Notes: generated from the letters alone by a model not told the origin. Shown: positions 7,628-16,175, numbered from the stretch's first letter. The stretch is DNA of 64,000 bases from CAYGYG01 sp964354155 (GCA_964354155.1 CAYGYG010000015.1:9482-73481), one strand, 5' to 3'. Numbers and translations: made by a program.

Positions 7628-9589
7628 ATGAAGATCACATATCTCCTCTCCCTTCTGCTGTTCTCTGGTGCGCCGCCCGACCAGATCGACATCGCCCTGT
7701 CCAAGATCGGCCTGGCCAGAGAAACCGCACACATCGACGTCGACGACATGAATTTCTTCGGCGGCGATAAGTATCGTCTCCAGTTCTTCGATGTCTTCAT
7801 GAACAACCCCTACAAGATACCGGAATACACGAAGACATTGGCCCGGGGCCTGCTGGACAGCAAGTCCGGCCTCGGTAGTCTCACGATTTCCGTCTCGGCT
7901 CGAGTGCGCAGCGCGGTGCGCCGGAACCTGATTGAGAATCAGGTAGTCAAGTACGAGCGCGCCCTCGCCGAATCCGATGCCCTTTACGAAGCTTTGGTTG
8001 AGTTCTACCGGGATTACGGCCAAACTCCCGACACGACGCTCTTGAAGGCCAGAGCCGGTCTCGTCCCCGGCGTTATCGGCCGGGAAATCGCCCTCTTGAT
8101 TGAAACAACCCGAAGTGCCCTGAAATGGCGCCGCCTTGCTTTTTCCTCGGCCGATGAACGGGAGTTGGCCGACGTCTATCGCGAGGTCATCAAGTATCTG
8201 GCCACGCTCGATACCAGCAGTTTTGAACAGCCCGGCACCCAGAAGGTTGAGGAGTTCATCGCCCGGGTCGATTTCGAGTATCTTTACACCGGTGCCACTG
8301 ATCTGGCCCTGGTTCTCGATTCGGTCAAGACCCGCCTTCGGCGCCTCGCTGACGTGCGAGTCGTCAATGTCTCAATTCCGACACCGATTGGGGCAATCGT
8401 GATCAGCGGCCGCGAAAACGATATCTATCCTCGGAAACTGAAGCCGTATATCATCGTTGATCTGGGCGGTAATGATTCTTACTTCGTCGGGGCATCAAAC
8501 TTGAGCGCGCGCAACGCCGTGTCAATCATCGTTGACCTTGGCGGCAATGACGTCTATGTCAATAGCGACAAGGATGCCCCCTCTTTTGGCGGCGCCATCT
8601 TAGGCTACAGTTTTCTTTTGGATCTTGACGGCGATGACATTTATCGTGGCCAGAACATCACTCAGGGGACCGGGGTATTCGGCCTTGGCGTCCTGTACGA
8701 CGGCGGCGGTGATGACAGTCTCTTCTCTTATACAGCGTCCCAGGGAGCGGGTTTCTTCGGCCTGGGTATCCTGGCCAACCTCGGCGGCAACGACTACTAC
8801 CACTGCTACCAGCAGGCGCAGGGCTACGGATACGTCAGAGGTTGCGGGCTGCTGCTCGATGACATCGGCAATGATGTCTACGTTGCCAATGACTCGGACA
8901 TCGTCTTTCCGGGCCAGCAGACCAAACAGCATAATTCATCTTTGGCTCAGGGTGTGGGTTTCGGTAAACGTGCCGATTTTGTCGACGGCCACTCCCTCGC
9001 CGGCGGCGTCGGCCTGCTGATTGACGGCTTGGGTGATGATTCGTACCGATGCGGCTTATTCGGCCAGGGGTGCGGCTACTGGTACGGCGTGGGCATACTC
9101 AACGACGAGTCCGGGAACGACCTATACCACGGCGTGTGGTACGTTCAGGCCTCGGGAGCACATTTCGCCATAGGCATCTTACGCGATGGATCAGGCGACG
9201 ACCGTTACATCTCGACAATGAACATGTCGCAAGGTTCGGGGCATGATTTCACGGTTGGATTCTTGATTGACGAATCAGGCAACGATCACTATAAGACGGC
9301 CAGCTTGAGCTTAGGCGGCGGCAACGCCAACGGCATGGGTCTATTCTGGGATAAAGCCGGTGATGATGTCTACGAGATTACGAATGAAATGCTGACCCTG
9401 GGCCAATCCAACATCGCGCCCACGGGCGGCTTGCGCGACTACATGCTGTGTCTTGGGCTTTTCGTCGACGGCGGCGGCAAGGACCGATACTCACGAAAGA
9501 TTGCGCAGAACCGGACCTTCTGGATTCAGGCCGGGCCGGACACAACGCGCCGCCTCGAGACGGAGAAGGGGATCGGTATCGACTTCTGA
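7628..9589 (+). CDS. Secreted GGNDxY-repeat protein, function unknown
   Basis: 653 residues. A short hydrophobic N-terminus (ITYLLSLLLFSG) looks like a signal peptide. Residues ~30-250 are a helical region without a recognised domain. From ~residue 275 to the end there are about a dozen repeats of roughly 30 residues with the core G-x-G-x-L-x-D-x-x-G-(N/D)-D-x-Y, for example IVDLGGNDVY, LYDGGGDDSL and LLIDGLGDDSYRCG, alternating with QGxG turns. The Gly/Asp-rich periodicity suggests a beta-helix or beta-roll that may bind calcium, as in RTX repeats, but the consensus is not the RTX nonapeptide. The mRNA is predicted to be leaderless. The role, perhaps surface adhesion or enzyme scaffolding, is a guess; repeat architecture and secretion are the only supported statements. 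Confidence 0.8.
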   Translation: MKITYLLSLLLFSGAPPDQIDIALSKIGLARETAHIDVDDMNFFGGDKYRLQFFDVFMNNPYKIPEYTKTLARGLLDSKSGLGSLTISVSARVRSAVRRNLIENQVVKYERALAESDALYEALVEFYRDYGQTPDTTLLKARAGLVPGVIGREIALLIETTRSALKWRRLAFSSADERELADVYREVIKYLATLDTSSFEQPGTQKVEEFIARVDFEYLYTGATDLALVLDSVKTRLRRLADVRVVNVSIPTPIGAIVISGRENDIYPRKLKPYIIVDLGGNDSYFVGASNLSARNAVSIIVDLGGNDVYVNSDKDAPSFGGAILGYSFLLDLDGDDIYRGQNITQGTGVFGLGVLYDGGGDDSLFSYTASQGAGFFGLGILANLGGNDYYHCYQQAQGYGYVRGCGLLLDDIGNDVYVANDSDIVFPGQQTKQHNSSLAQGVGFGKRADFVDGHSLAGGVGLLIDGLGDDSYRCGLFGQGCGYWYGVGILNDESGNDLYHGVWYVQASGAHFAIGILRDGSGDDRYISTMNMSQGSGHDFTVGFLIDESGNDHYKTASLSLGGGNANGMGLFWDKAGDDVYEITNEMLTLGQSNIAPTGGLRDYMLCLGLFVDGGGKDRYSRKIAQNRTFWIQAGPDTTRRLETEKGIGIDF

Positions 9590-9632
9590 GTCACGGCCCC
9601 ATGCCAAGACGGTGACTGACTCAGACAGATTT

Positions 9633-9716
9633 ACCCCGTTAGAAATCGACACGGCTGGGCTCACTGGCTTTGCGCATGGGGGTGTGTGATCTTTCCACGC
9701 AGATTTCTAACGGGGT
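9633..9716. repeat. 15-bp perfect inverted repeat (MITE-like or foldback element)
   Basis: ACCCCGTTAGAAATC at 9633-9647 is matched exactly by its reverse complement at 9702-9716, with 54 bases between. It contains no gene. The size and structure fit a small non-autonomous foldback element or a long hairpin between the repeat-protein gene and the tRNA. Nothing further is seen from 9717 to 9867. Confidence 0.6.
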
Positions 9717-9867
9717 GAAGATGCACACGGATACGCTATACACGAGGCATGAAGCTATTGAGTTATTGGTCATTGACGGCATTCCGGCCGACAGGCCCCT
9801 TTCCGCGTCGCAGACACATCTTCATCCGCCGTACCCGTGGCGAAGGCGGGCCCTATTCCCTATTTCA

Positions 9868-9943
9868 TAGCGCCAGCGGGATTCGAACCCGCGATCTTCG
9901 CCTTGAGAGGGCGACGTCCTGGACCAGGCTAGACGATGGCGCC
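9868..9943 (-). tRNA. tRNA-Glu (anticodon CTC)
   Basis: A complete 76-nt cloverleaf can be drawn on the minus strand: acceptor GGCGCCA/TGGCGCT (first pair G-U), D arm with GTCTAGCCTGGTCCAGGAC, anticodon stem TCGCC/GGCGA around loop CTCTCAA, and T arm GCGGG-TTCGAAT-CCCGC. The anticodon CTC reads GAG (Glu). The 3' CCA is not encoded. Confidence 0.95.
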
Positions 9944-9951
9944 GTCCACTG

Positions 9952-9979
9952 ATTATAACTGGGAAAATCCGTCCGTCAA
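9952..9979 (-). promoter_or_regulatory. Promoter of tRNA-Glu
   Basis: TTGACG (9979-9974), 16 bp, TATAAT (9957-9952), ending 8 bases before the mature tRNA 5' end. Confidence 0.75.
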
Positions 9980-9982
9980 CCG

Positions 9983-10912
9983 CTAACTGCCTTGCCTGAT
10001 CAGCCACAGCATGATTGCCTTCTGGGCGTGCAGGCGGTTCTCCGCCTCATCGAGCACGATTGAATTGGGGCCGTCAATCACCTCTTCACTGATTTCGTCA
10101 CCACGGTGGGCCGGCAGGCAATGCATCACCAGACACCCTGGCTTGGCCTTATCCAGCAACGCCTTGTTGACTTGATACTCATGGAAAACCTTTTTGCGCG
10201 CGGCGGCCTCTGCTTCCTGACCCATCGAAGCCCATACATCCGTGTAGACCACCTCGGTATCCTTCATTGCCTCAACCGGTGAATTGTAGACGTCGATCTT
10301 CGTTCCGGATTTCTTCGCCAGCTCCCGGGCGTGGGCCACAATCTCGGCCCGAGGCTCGTAGCCCTTGGGCGTACCGACCTTGATGTTCATGCCGACCAGC
10401 GCCGCACCAAGGAGAAGTGAATTGCAGACGTTATTGCCGTCACCGACGTATGCAAAATCCACTCCTTTCGCGGTCCCCTTGTGCTCGATTATCGTCAACA
10501 GGTCGGCCATGATCTGACATGGATGTTCCAGATCGGATAGCGCATTGATGACCGGAATCGAAGCGTGCCGGGCGAGGTCAACAACGGTTTGGTGGGCAAA
10601 TGTCCGCGCCATGATCATGTCCACCCACCTTGAAAGATTGCGCGCCGCATCCGGTACTGACTCGCGCGTGCCCAGCTGGATGTCAGCCGGGGCGAGGTAG
10701 ATGGCATGTCCGCCCAACTGAGTCATGCCGGTCTCAAAGGTAACCCGGGTTCTCAGAGACGGCTTCTCAAAGATCATCGCCAGGGTCTTGTCTTTGAGCA
10801 GCGTGTGGTCATAGCTCTTCTTAGTCTTGGCCTTGAGCTCCCGGGCCAGTTTCAGGATCTCTTCGATCTCTTTTGGGCTCAAGTCGGCAACCGATACAAG
10901 ATCACGTTTCAT
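9983..10912 (-). CDS. argF: Ornithine carbamoyltransferase
   Basis: 309 residues, normal length. It joins carbamoyl phosphate and ornithine to citrulline in arginine synthesis. Carbamoyl-phosphate motif EKPSLRTRVTF near residue 50, HPCQIMADLLT near 130, DVWASMGQE near 230, and MHCLPAHRGDEI near 270 with the catalytic Cys. The start overlaps the end of the methyltransferase gene by 4 bases, so the two are co-transcribed. No other arginine genes are adjacent. Its 3' end runs close to the tRNA-Glu promoter. Confidence 0.96.
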   Translation of the reverse strand: MKRDLVSVADLSPKEIEEILKLARELKAKTKKSYDHTLLKDKTLAMIFEKPSLRTRVTFETGMTQLGGHAIYLAPADIQLGTRESVPDAARNLSRWVDMIMARTFAHQTVVDLARHASIPVINALSDLEHPCQIMADLLTIIEHKGTAKGVDFAYVGDGNNVCNSLLLGAALVGMNIKVGTPKGYEPRAEIVAHARELAKKSGTKIDVYNSPVEAMKDTEVVYTDVWASMGQEAEAAARKKVFHEYQVNKALLDKAKPGCLVMHCLPAHRGDEISEEVIDGPNSIVLDEAENRLHAQKAIMLWLIRQGS

Positions 10913-11721
10913 CGTCTCTCCTTTGACATACCTGGGTCACGCCCGGCCGGGCGCGCCACGAACACCTGCTCACCGGAATAGTAGTCGTACGGGGATTTCT
11001 TGAAATCTCCAAAAACGCTCTCAACTTTGAAACCATGCTTCTCGAGCAACAGTTCCGTTTCGAATCGAAAAAGATAGGCAAAATCAAATGACCAGACGTG
11101 CCGGTGCAAAACGCCCTTCCGGTCGGTCCACTCGTAGAAACGGTCCTCATGCAGGGTCTGCTCCTTGAGGTTGTACTGATCCTCGGCGTGGCGGAAGACC
11201 TGACAACGCTGCTGGGGGTCGTAGAACGACCCGAGATACATGGTGCGCCTGCCTTGTGCCAGCAGATCATGCCGGGGCGCGAAAAGATGCAATAGGAAAT
11301 AGCCACCTCGGTCCAGATGTCTCCTAACGCAATCCAGGCAACGCCCCTGGTCCTGCTTGGTCAACAGATGCTGAAACGATCGGAAGGCAATGAAAATCAG
11401 GGAGAATCGCCCGCCCAGGTTGAAATCGGTCATGTCGCCGCGGACCAGCCGAATCCTGCTCCGTGCGGCCTTGCTTAGCCGGCAAACCTTGCCTCGGGCG
11501 ATTTTCGACATCTCATCCGAGATGTCGAGCCCGGTCAGGCGAAACCCTTTCTGGGCCAGAGGAATCAACGCCCGGCCTGTGCCGCAGGCCAGCTCCAGAA
11601 CATCCCCACCTGACTTCCTTGCGTACTCGGCGTACAAAGGTACGTCGTTGAGACTCTCGCCCACAACGCCCAGCTCATAGTCGTAGAACCGCGCCACCCG
11701 GTCAAACAACTCTTGCTTCAC
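10909..11721 (-). CDS. Class I SAM-dependent methyltransferase
   Basis: Rossmann methyltransferase: VLELACGTGRALIPLA (motif I) near residue 45, GLDISDEM (motif II), RLVRGDMTDFNLG and LIFIAFRSFQHL (post-I region). Substrate unknown. Start chosen: GTG at 11721 (MKQELFDRVARFYDYELG), because AAAGGAGCGG lies just upstream and the family begins there; a longer reading to 11754 has no such site. It precedes argF with a 4-base overlap. The upstream DNA carries AACATTGTA-type palindromes that may bind the ArsR-like regulator encoded next door. Confidence 0.85.
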   Translation of the reverse strand: MKQELFDRVARFYDYELGVVGESLNDVPLYAEYARKSGGDVLELACGTGRALIPLAQKGFRLTGLDISDEMSKIARGKVCRLSKAARSRIRLVRGDMTDFNLGGRFSLIFIAFRSFQHLLTKQDQGRCLDCVRRHLDRGGYFLLHLFAPRHDLLAQGRRTMYLGSFYDPQQRCQVFRHAEDQYNLKEQTLHEDRFYEWTDRKGVLHRHVWSFDFAYLFRFETELLLEKHGFKVESVFGDFKKSPYDYYSGEQVFVARPAGRDPGMSKERR

Positions 11722-11770
11722 GAACCGCTCCTTTCTGATCCACCACCCACACACACGAATATGCTAACAT

Positions 11771-11805
11771 TACAACATTGTAGCATTCTAACATTGTAAC
11801 ATGTT
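11771..11805. promoter_or_regulatory. Operator-like palindromes between the ArsR-like gene and the methyltransferase-argF genes
   Basis: TACAACATTGTA (11771-11782) and AACATTGTAACATGTT (11790-11805) are near-perfect palindromes built on AACATTGTA. The same word recurs upstream of the regulator gene, as expected for a regulon with autoregulation. Confidence 0.6.
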
Positions 11806-11822
11806 GGAACGCCCGCGCCCGC

Positions 11823-12167
11823 TCACATTTCATTTCGAACCCCTTTCAGCGAGCGGTTGACAAATATCGTAAGTGATCGGATAATCTGGCTAAGTTCTCT
11901 TCGGTATTTGACCCAGTAGTATACCCCGTTTTCCTCCGTTTCGAATCTGACAATCTCCAACGCCTTAAGCCTCGCCATATGGTAGCAGGTTGCGGTCTTG
12001 GACCGGTGAATCCCATGCGCGACCTCGGACAACGTCGAGGGACCCCGTTTCAGCAACAGTTCCACGATCGCGAACTTGGCTGGCTCGCCCATGGCCCGGG
12101 CCACGCGCGATTCCCGGTAGTGCAACTCAAGCATCGGTCTCTTCCCAACCACCCTTGATCGATTCAT
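11823..12167 (-). CDS. ArsR-type winged-helix transcriptional regulator
   Basis: 114 residues from the ATG at 12167, chosen because AGGAGGG stands 5 bases upstream. The fold is ArsR-like: RVARAMGEPAKFAIVELLL (helices 1-2), STLSEVAHGIHRSKTATCYHM (helix-turn-helix) and VRFETEENGVYYWVKY (wing). A single Cys in the recognition helix and no Cys/His clusters argue against a classical metal sensor; the ligand is unknown. Palindromic sites of one family lie on both sides of the gene (11771-11805 and 12278-12307), so it probably controls itself and the methyltransferase-argF genes downstream (inference). Confidence 0.85.
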   Translation of the reverse strand: MNRSRVVGKRPMLELHYRESRVARAMGEPAKFAIVELLLKRGPSTLSEVAHGIHRSKTATCYHMARLKALEIVRFETEENGVYYWVKYRRELSQIIRSLTIFVNRSLKGVRNEM

Positions 12168-12237
12168 GTCTACCCTCCTGAGGATGAACTTCTTAGAGGC
12201 ACGAGACACCGGCGCACCTATGCCCCCGTGCCCGCCC

Positions 12238-12265
12238 ATTCTATCTCTCCAATCGGAGAAGTCAA
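12238..12265 (-). promoter_or_regulatory. Promoter of the ArsR-like gene
   Basis: TTGACT (12265-12260), 16 bp, TAGAAT (12243-12238). The palindromic sites at 12278-12307 lie immediately upstream of the -35. Confidence 0.68.
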
Positions 12266-12277
12266 GACCAGCATTCG

Positions 12278-12307
12278 AACATTGTATAATGTTAGAATGT
12301 TAACATT
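12278..12307. promoter_or_regulatory. Operator-like palindromes upstream of the ArsR-like gene
   Basis: AACATTGTATAATGTT (12278-12293, 6-bp arms) and the perfect palindrome AATGTTAACATT (12296-12307). They share the AACATT half-site with 11771-11805. Placement above the -35 would suit an upstream-bound regulator. Confidence 0.6.
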
Positions 12308-12411
12308 ATGCAGGCAACAAATGAGTGATGGGAATCAGTGAGCCGTTACCGGTCGGCCGGTGAGCCGCATGCCCATGACGACCTGCCCATCGCCGGCACA
12401 TTTAGCCAGAT

Positions 12412-13437
12412 TCACGCCTTGGGTGAACAAGTCAGAATATTATCCCGGTTGTCAAACCGCACCGGCAGGAATTGCTCGACGACCCAGATATTGGTTGCCG
12501 TGTGCTTCGTGAGCTCAGGGATTCTCAGCCGCGACGGACCCCCGGTGCCCGACGCCGCCAAGGCCATGTAGGGAATGAGCTGATCGGTTGACCAGGAATC
12601 AACGACCGCGCCCGTATCGATCACCTGCTTTAATTCGCAAGCCGCTTCCCGTCCAATATCCTGGGCCGGCACACCCTTCCTGCCCAGTCCATCGGCACCC
12701 AGCCGTGACCCGCCGAACTCGGCATAGCTCTGAACGAAACAGCCGGGCGAAGGTGACTCAACGTAGTGGTACTTCTGATGCGCGGCCGGAAAACTGCTGC
12801 GGAAACCATCCAGCAGCCGCTCGGCAACTCGGGAACCGCGAAGATGGCCTGAAGCAACGGCAAGAACTTCAATCTTCTGCAACGCACCGCGCTCAACCAG
12901 ATCGATTCCCTGCAGGGCGCCGGGTTCGATTCTGACCAGGACCTCACCGCCACCGACCGGATAAAAACCATGCTTTCTTGTTTCCAGCGAAATCGCAAGC
13001 CCGGCTCGGCGGAGATAGAAACCGACTACTCTTTCGAAGTACTCGATCGTCGGGCTGAATGGCACCGCCGTCCCGCCGCGGACGATGAGCCGCACCGGCG
13101 ATTCGGCGTGGAGGGCGATCGGGACGAGGACCTGCAGTATCAGGGTTATCGCGCCAGCGGTCTTCGTATCAATCGTCTGCGCCCCGCCGGCGATCTTCCC
13201 GGGAGCAAAGACGATTTCCATCGAATTAGCTGACAGCCCCTCGCTCGAGGCATGGCACATGCGGGCGGCGGCCTTGATCCCTTCGAGATGCTGCGGTTTG
13301 AGTCCCGGCTTCTCCCTTCCCTTCCGGATGTTGTAGACGCGCACCGCTTGCCCGGTAATCGCGGAAAGAGCCACCGCGGTTCGCACTATCTGGCCACCGC
13401 CTTCGAGGTGACTGCCGTCGATTTCGAGAATCTCCAT
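12412..13437 (-). CDS. rtcA: RNA 3'-terminal phosphate cyclase
   Basis: 341 residues from ATG 13437 (MEILEIDGSHLEGGGQIVRT). The family converts RNA 3'-phosphate ends to 2',3'-cyclic phosphates using ATP. Signature features: EGGGQIVRTAVALSAITG at the N-terminus, KPGLKPQHLEGIKAAA, the GGGEVLVRIEPG region, and the C-terminal stretch with TKHTATNIWVVEQFLP, where the His matches the adenylated catalytic His of RtcA. No rtcB or rtcR gene is adjacent. The upstream reading to 13491 lacks a ribosome-binding site. Role in RNA repair or end processing is inferred from the family. Confidence 0.93.
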   Translation of the reverse strand: MEILEIDGSHLEGGGQIVRTAVALSAITGQAVRVYNIRKGREKPGLKPQHLEGIKAAARMCHASSEGLSANSMEIVFAPGKIAGGAQTIDTKTAGAITLILQVLVPIALHAESPVRLIVRGGTAVPFSPTIEYFERVVGFYLRRAGLAISLETRKHGFYPVGGGEVLVRIEPGALQGIDLVERGALQKIEVLAVASGHLRGSRVAERLLDGFRSSFPAAHQKYHYVESPSPGCFVQSYAEFGGSRLGADGLGRKGVPAQDIGREAACELKQVIDTGAVVDSWSTDQLIPYMALAASGTGGPSRLRIPELTKHTATNIWVVEQFLPVRFDNRDNILTCSPKA

Positions 13438-13539
13438 CGTATTGCTCCCGCTACGTGCCACGGCCCGCCGAGAACGACGGCGCAAAACCAACGCCCGCTC
13501 GAGTGTAAAATGTGCAGACCTCTTCCATAGGACAGGCCC

Positions 13540-13767
13540 CTAGGGGACGCTCAGCCAGGCATTCAGGACAGTTTTCTTGTTGATGCTCCGCCATTTTATG
13601 ATTTCTTGTTGATCATCCCAAACAATATATTCTGGATAAGTCTACACTTTCACCCAGTAAGAATCAGTCAACTTTTTTGATGTTATCCAATGTTTAGGCC
13701 TGAGTACACTCGAAAGGCCCTGAAATTCTTCAAAGAAGATCCGACGCCGGCAAATAGCTTTATTCAT
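13540..13767 (-). pseudogene. Small AT-rich reading frame interrupted by one TAG
   Basis: From ATG 13767, overlapping the stop of the YARHG gene, the minus strand codes 41 residues (starting MNKAICRRRIFFEEF), meets TAG at 13644-13642, and continues in the same frame for 33 residues (TYPEYIVWDDQQEIIKW...) to TAG at 13542-13540. Apart from the amber codon the frame is open for 74 codons and looks protein-like (Trp, charged residues). It may be a broken gene, a readthrough gene, or chance. The rest of the 13438-13759 interval holds nothing else I recognise. Confidence 0.35.
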
Positions 13768-14848
13768 TAATTGACTTAATGTTCAATTGCTTTTCGTATT
13801 CTAAGATTTTGCCAACATTCACCTGTTCGATTTTGTTCAAATCAGTCTCTTTGAAATCAACGCGTGATTGATACCAATAGGTTTTCTGGAAATATTCATT
13901 GAGTGTAGAATCTTGGAATATTTTGCCGTGCTTGGCGTAAATAGTATTTCTCAGAAGCCTCAATTGCCACAACGAGAGTGTTTTCAATTTGCCCATGGGC
14001 AAGTATTTGTTGTTTAACTCCCATCTAACACCGCCCTCACCTTCCCAAGGCTGCTCTTTGGTACTCACATGAATCGAAATTCTCGCATCCAATGTGGGAT
14101 CAAAATCAATTAACAAATATTCGCATTCATATTCACTTAGTCTATTCAAACTATATGATGTATTGGGACTACCGCGCCATTCGAAACTGAGTGAATGCAA
14201 CCAAATCTTGGGTGACGATTTTATTATAAATCGCGCCTTACCGATCTTTCCTTTCCAAGTTCGCCCAGTTCCATACCAGTATTCGATATTTGGCATCTGA
14301 CCGTAGGGAGAAACATATCTTACGTTTGTGGTTTTACTTTCGTTTTTGCTAAATATCACATTTTTGATATACCAATGAGTTTCTTCGTAATAACTGGGCA
14401 CGTTTAATGTATCTCCCTTTTTGATTGCCCTAATTAGCTCTTTTTCATATTCGTCACTCATTGTGGTTCCCAGAAAATTGATATCACCAAATATCTCTTT
14501 GAATGCATATTCGATTGTATCGACCCATGTTTCAAATTCGTAGAAATCCTCGACACCCTTAAAAGCTGGCCTAAAACCATAGCCTGCTTTAGGAAATCCC
14601 ATTGTTACGGCGGTTGATTCACCATAGTTGGTAAAATAGAAAATAGCATCCACAGCGTAAGATGCAGTATCCAGCTCTATTCTCACCGTCTCAGAATCCA
14701 AACACACAGTAGTCTTTTTGCTACCACGGAGCTTGACATCGCCTCCGTATAACTTTACTTGAGCCTCGTTACATAAACCCACCGAAATAAAGATTACTGA
14801 GATAGAGAGGAAAACATGAATAAATCTCATTATATTATTATGCAACAT
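13760..14848 (-). CDS. Secreted YARHG-domain protein
   Basis: About 362 residues from ATG 14848 (MLHNNIMRFIHVFLS). A signal peptide (FIHVFLSISVIFISVGLC) is followed by ~230 residues of beta-rich sequence without a recognised family. A YARHG domain follows (LRLLRNTIYAKHGKIF ... YFQKTYWYQSR) near the C-terminus. YARHG domains occur in extracellular proteins and are thought to bind cell-wall or surface ligands. The gene is much more AT-rich than its neighbours, suggesting recent acquisition. AAGGTG lies just before the chosen ATG; a TTG at 14872 and an ATG at 14830 are alternatives. Confidence 0.75.
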   Translation of the reverse strand: MLHNNIMRFIHVFLSISVIFISVGLCNEAQVKLYGGDVKLRGSKKTTVCLDSETVRIELDTASYAVDAIFYFTNYGESTAVTMGFPKAGYGFRPAFKGVEDFYEFETWVDTIEYAFKEIFGDINFLGTTMSDEYEKELIRAIKKGDTLNVPSYYEETHWYIKNVIFSKNESKTTNVRYVSPYGQMPNIEYWYGTGRTWKGKIGKARFIIKSSPKIWLHSLSFEWRGSPNTSYSLNRLSEYECEYLLIDFDPTLDARISIHVSTKEQPWEGEGGVRWELNNKYLPMGKLKTLSLWQLRLLRNTIYAKHGKIFQDSTLNEYFQKTYWYQSRVDFKETDLNKIEQVNVGKILEYEKQLNIKSINE

Positions 14849-14901
14849 AGGCACCTTCTTACTTACTCGCAAGGTGATGATAAAAACCTCCTCTAAAGGA
14901 T

Positions 14902-14929
14902 ATTATACATATAGAAGGAAAAAAGTCAA
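14902..14929 (-). promoter_or_regulatory. Promoter of the YARHG gene
   Basis: TTGACT (14929-14924), 16 bp, perfect TATAAT (14907-14902). An AGAGGAGG stretch follows but stands too far from the best ATG, so the start of this gene is less certain. Confidence 0.7.
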
Positions 14930-14997
14930 GAAACCTATTATGTCGTAGATTAAGCTTTTCTTGTCTCTGAAAGGCTTCAAAAACATAGACTGCTTGC

Positions 14998-15019
14998 GCG
15001 GTTCGTGAACCGCCCCTAC
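14998..15019. repeat. Dispersed palindrome with CCCTAC flank (copy 1)
   Basis: GCGGTTC-GT-GAACCGC (14998-15013) followed by CCCTAC. It shares structure (perfect arms, 2-base centre, CCTAC flank) with 17772-17833 and 41137-41160. Confidence 0.55.
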
Positions 15020-15045
15020 ATTTTTTATCGATTCGTGGACTTTAC

Positions 15046-16164
15046 TTAATATTTGATTACTTTAAATATTTTCTCTATTTCGGAAGGTGTGTTGTAAAAA
15101 TGAGGAGAAACCCTTAGCCAGCCCTCACGTAAAGAGACGATAATCCCATTCTTCCTCAATCGTTCGTAAGCCCTTTTAACATCGCTATGTCTGGGCCGGA
15201 TTGAAACAATCCCCGACCTCACCTTCTTTTCAGTTGGAGTAAAAATTTCAAAATCCCTCCCTTGGGCTAGGTCTATGAGAAGATCGGTTAATTCGAAGAC
15301 CTTTTTTTCGACATTCTGAATACCGGCGGATAATAATATTTTCATACACTCGCGCAGGGCACAGATACCCATTAAGTTTTTTGTCCCCTCTTCAAACCGT
15401 GCAGCAGTTTTCTTTGGCGGCCCCAGAGGAACAAGCTTATGAAAACTCTCAATCTCCGCCGACAGCCAACCAATGTTGGTCGGCACAAGTTTCCCAAGCC
15501 TCTCTTTTGCCACATACATGAAGCCGACCCCCTGCGGTCCGCAAAGCCACTTTGTCGAGCCACAGGCAAGAAAATCGATTTTGAGTTTCTTTGTATCTAG
15601 CTCTAGTGCGCCCAGACCCTGAATTGCGTCAACGATGAGAAACATATCACGCTTTCGACAAAACTCACCTAATGTCAACAAGTCAAGCCTGACGCCAGTG
15701 AGCCAGTTAACCCAATCAACGGAAATTGCCCTAGTTTTCTTGTTTACTGTCTTTTGCAGGCGAGCTAAGAAGTTCAAACCATCTCCTGTATTTACAAATC
15801 GTTTTTCGATATCGGGCCAGAGATATTGGAACGGATAGAGGTTGGCTGCGAAGGCATCGGACAGGACGACAACATTGTCGCCCCTTTTCCAGGGGATTGA
15901 ATCCATCGCAATAATGATACCCTGGGAAGTATTTTTAACAAAGGCGATCTCATCCTTCGAGGAATGGATGAGCTGAGCTGCAACCTTACGACTGCTTTCA
16001 ATCTCGCCCCAAAGAAGCTCAATCGGTATGTCGGCATCATGAACATATCTTTGAACCAGCTTCTGAATCACCCGGGCTGCGGTACTCGGCAAAGGACCAG
16101 TTGAGGCATGGTTGAAGTATGTCGTGTGCCGGGTGATCGGGAAATACCTGCGAAAACTGTTCAT
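15046..16164 (-). CDS. Class V aminotransferase (cysteine desulfurase / isopenicillin N epimerase-like)
   Basis: 372 residues, PLP fold type I. TYFNHASTGPLP at the N-terminus, DAIQGLGALELD (the Asp contacts the PLP ring nitrogen) and GSTKWLCGPQGVGFMYV, whose Lys is the predicted Schiff-base residue. C-terminal RPRHSDVKRAYERLRKNGI resembles the small domain of this class. No Cys-rich mobile loop typical of IscS is evident, so an epimerase or lyase role is as likely as desulfuration. The gene is AT-rich relative to most of the window. ATG 16164 lies 11 bases after a -10 element and lacks a good Shine-Dalgarno sequence. Confidence 0.85.
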   Translation of the reverse strand: MNSFRRYFPITRHTTYFNHASTGPLPSTAARVIQKLVQRYVHDADIPIELLWGEIESSRKVAAQLIHSSKDEIAFVKNTSQGIIIAMDSIPWKRGDNVVVLSDAFAANLYPFQYLWPDIEKRFVNTGDGLNFLARLQKTVNKKTRAISVDWVNWLTGVRLDLLTLGEFCRKRDMFLIVDAIQGLGALELDTKKLKIDFLACGSTKWLCGPQGVGFMYVAKERLGKLVPTNIGWLSAEIESFHKLVPLGPPKKTAARFEEGTKNLMGICALRECMKILLSAGIQNVEKKVFELTDLLIDLAQGRDFEIFTPTEKKVRSGIVSIRPRHSDVKRAYERLRKNGIIVSLREGWLRVSPHFYNTPSEIEKIFKVIKY

Positions 16165-16175
16165 GGCGCTTCTTC

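Noticed and set aside
13690..13770. Plus-strand 26-residue frame MFRPEYTRKALKFF...
   Set aside because: No upstream ribosome-binding site or extension; it is antisense to the broken minus-strand frame, which is longer and coupled to the YARHG gene.
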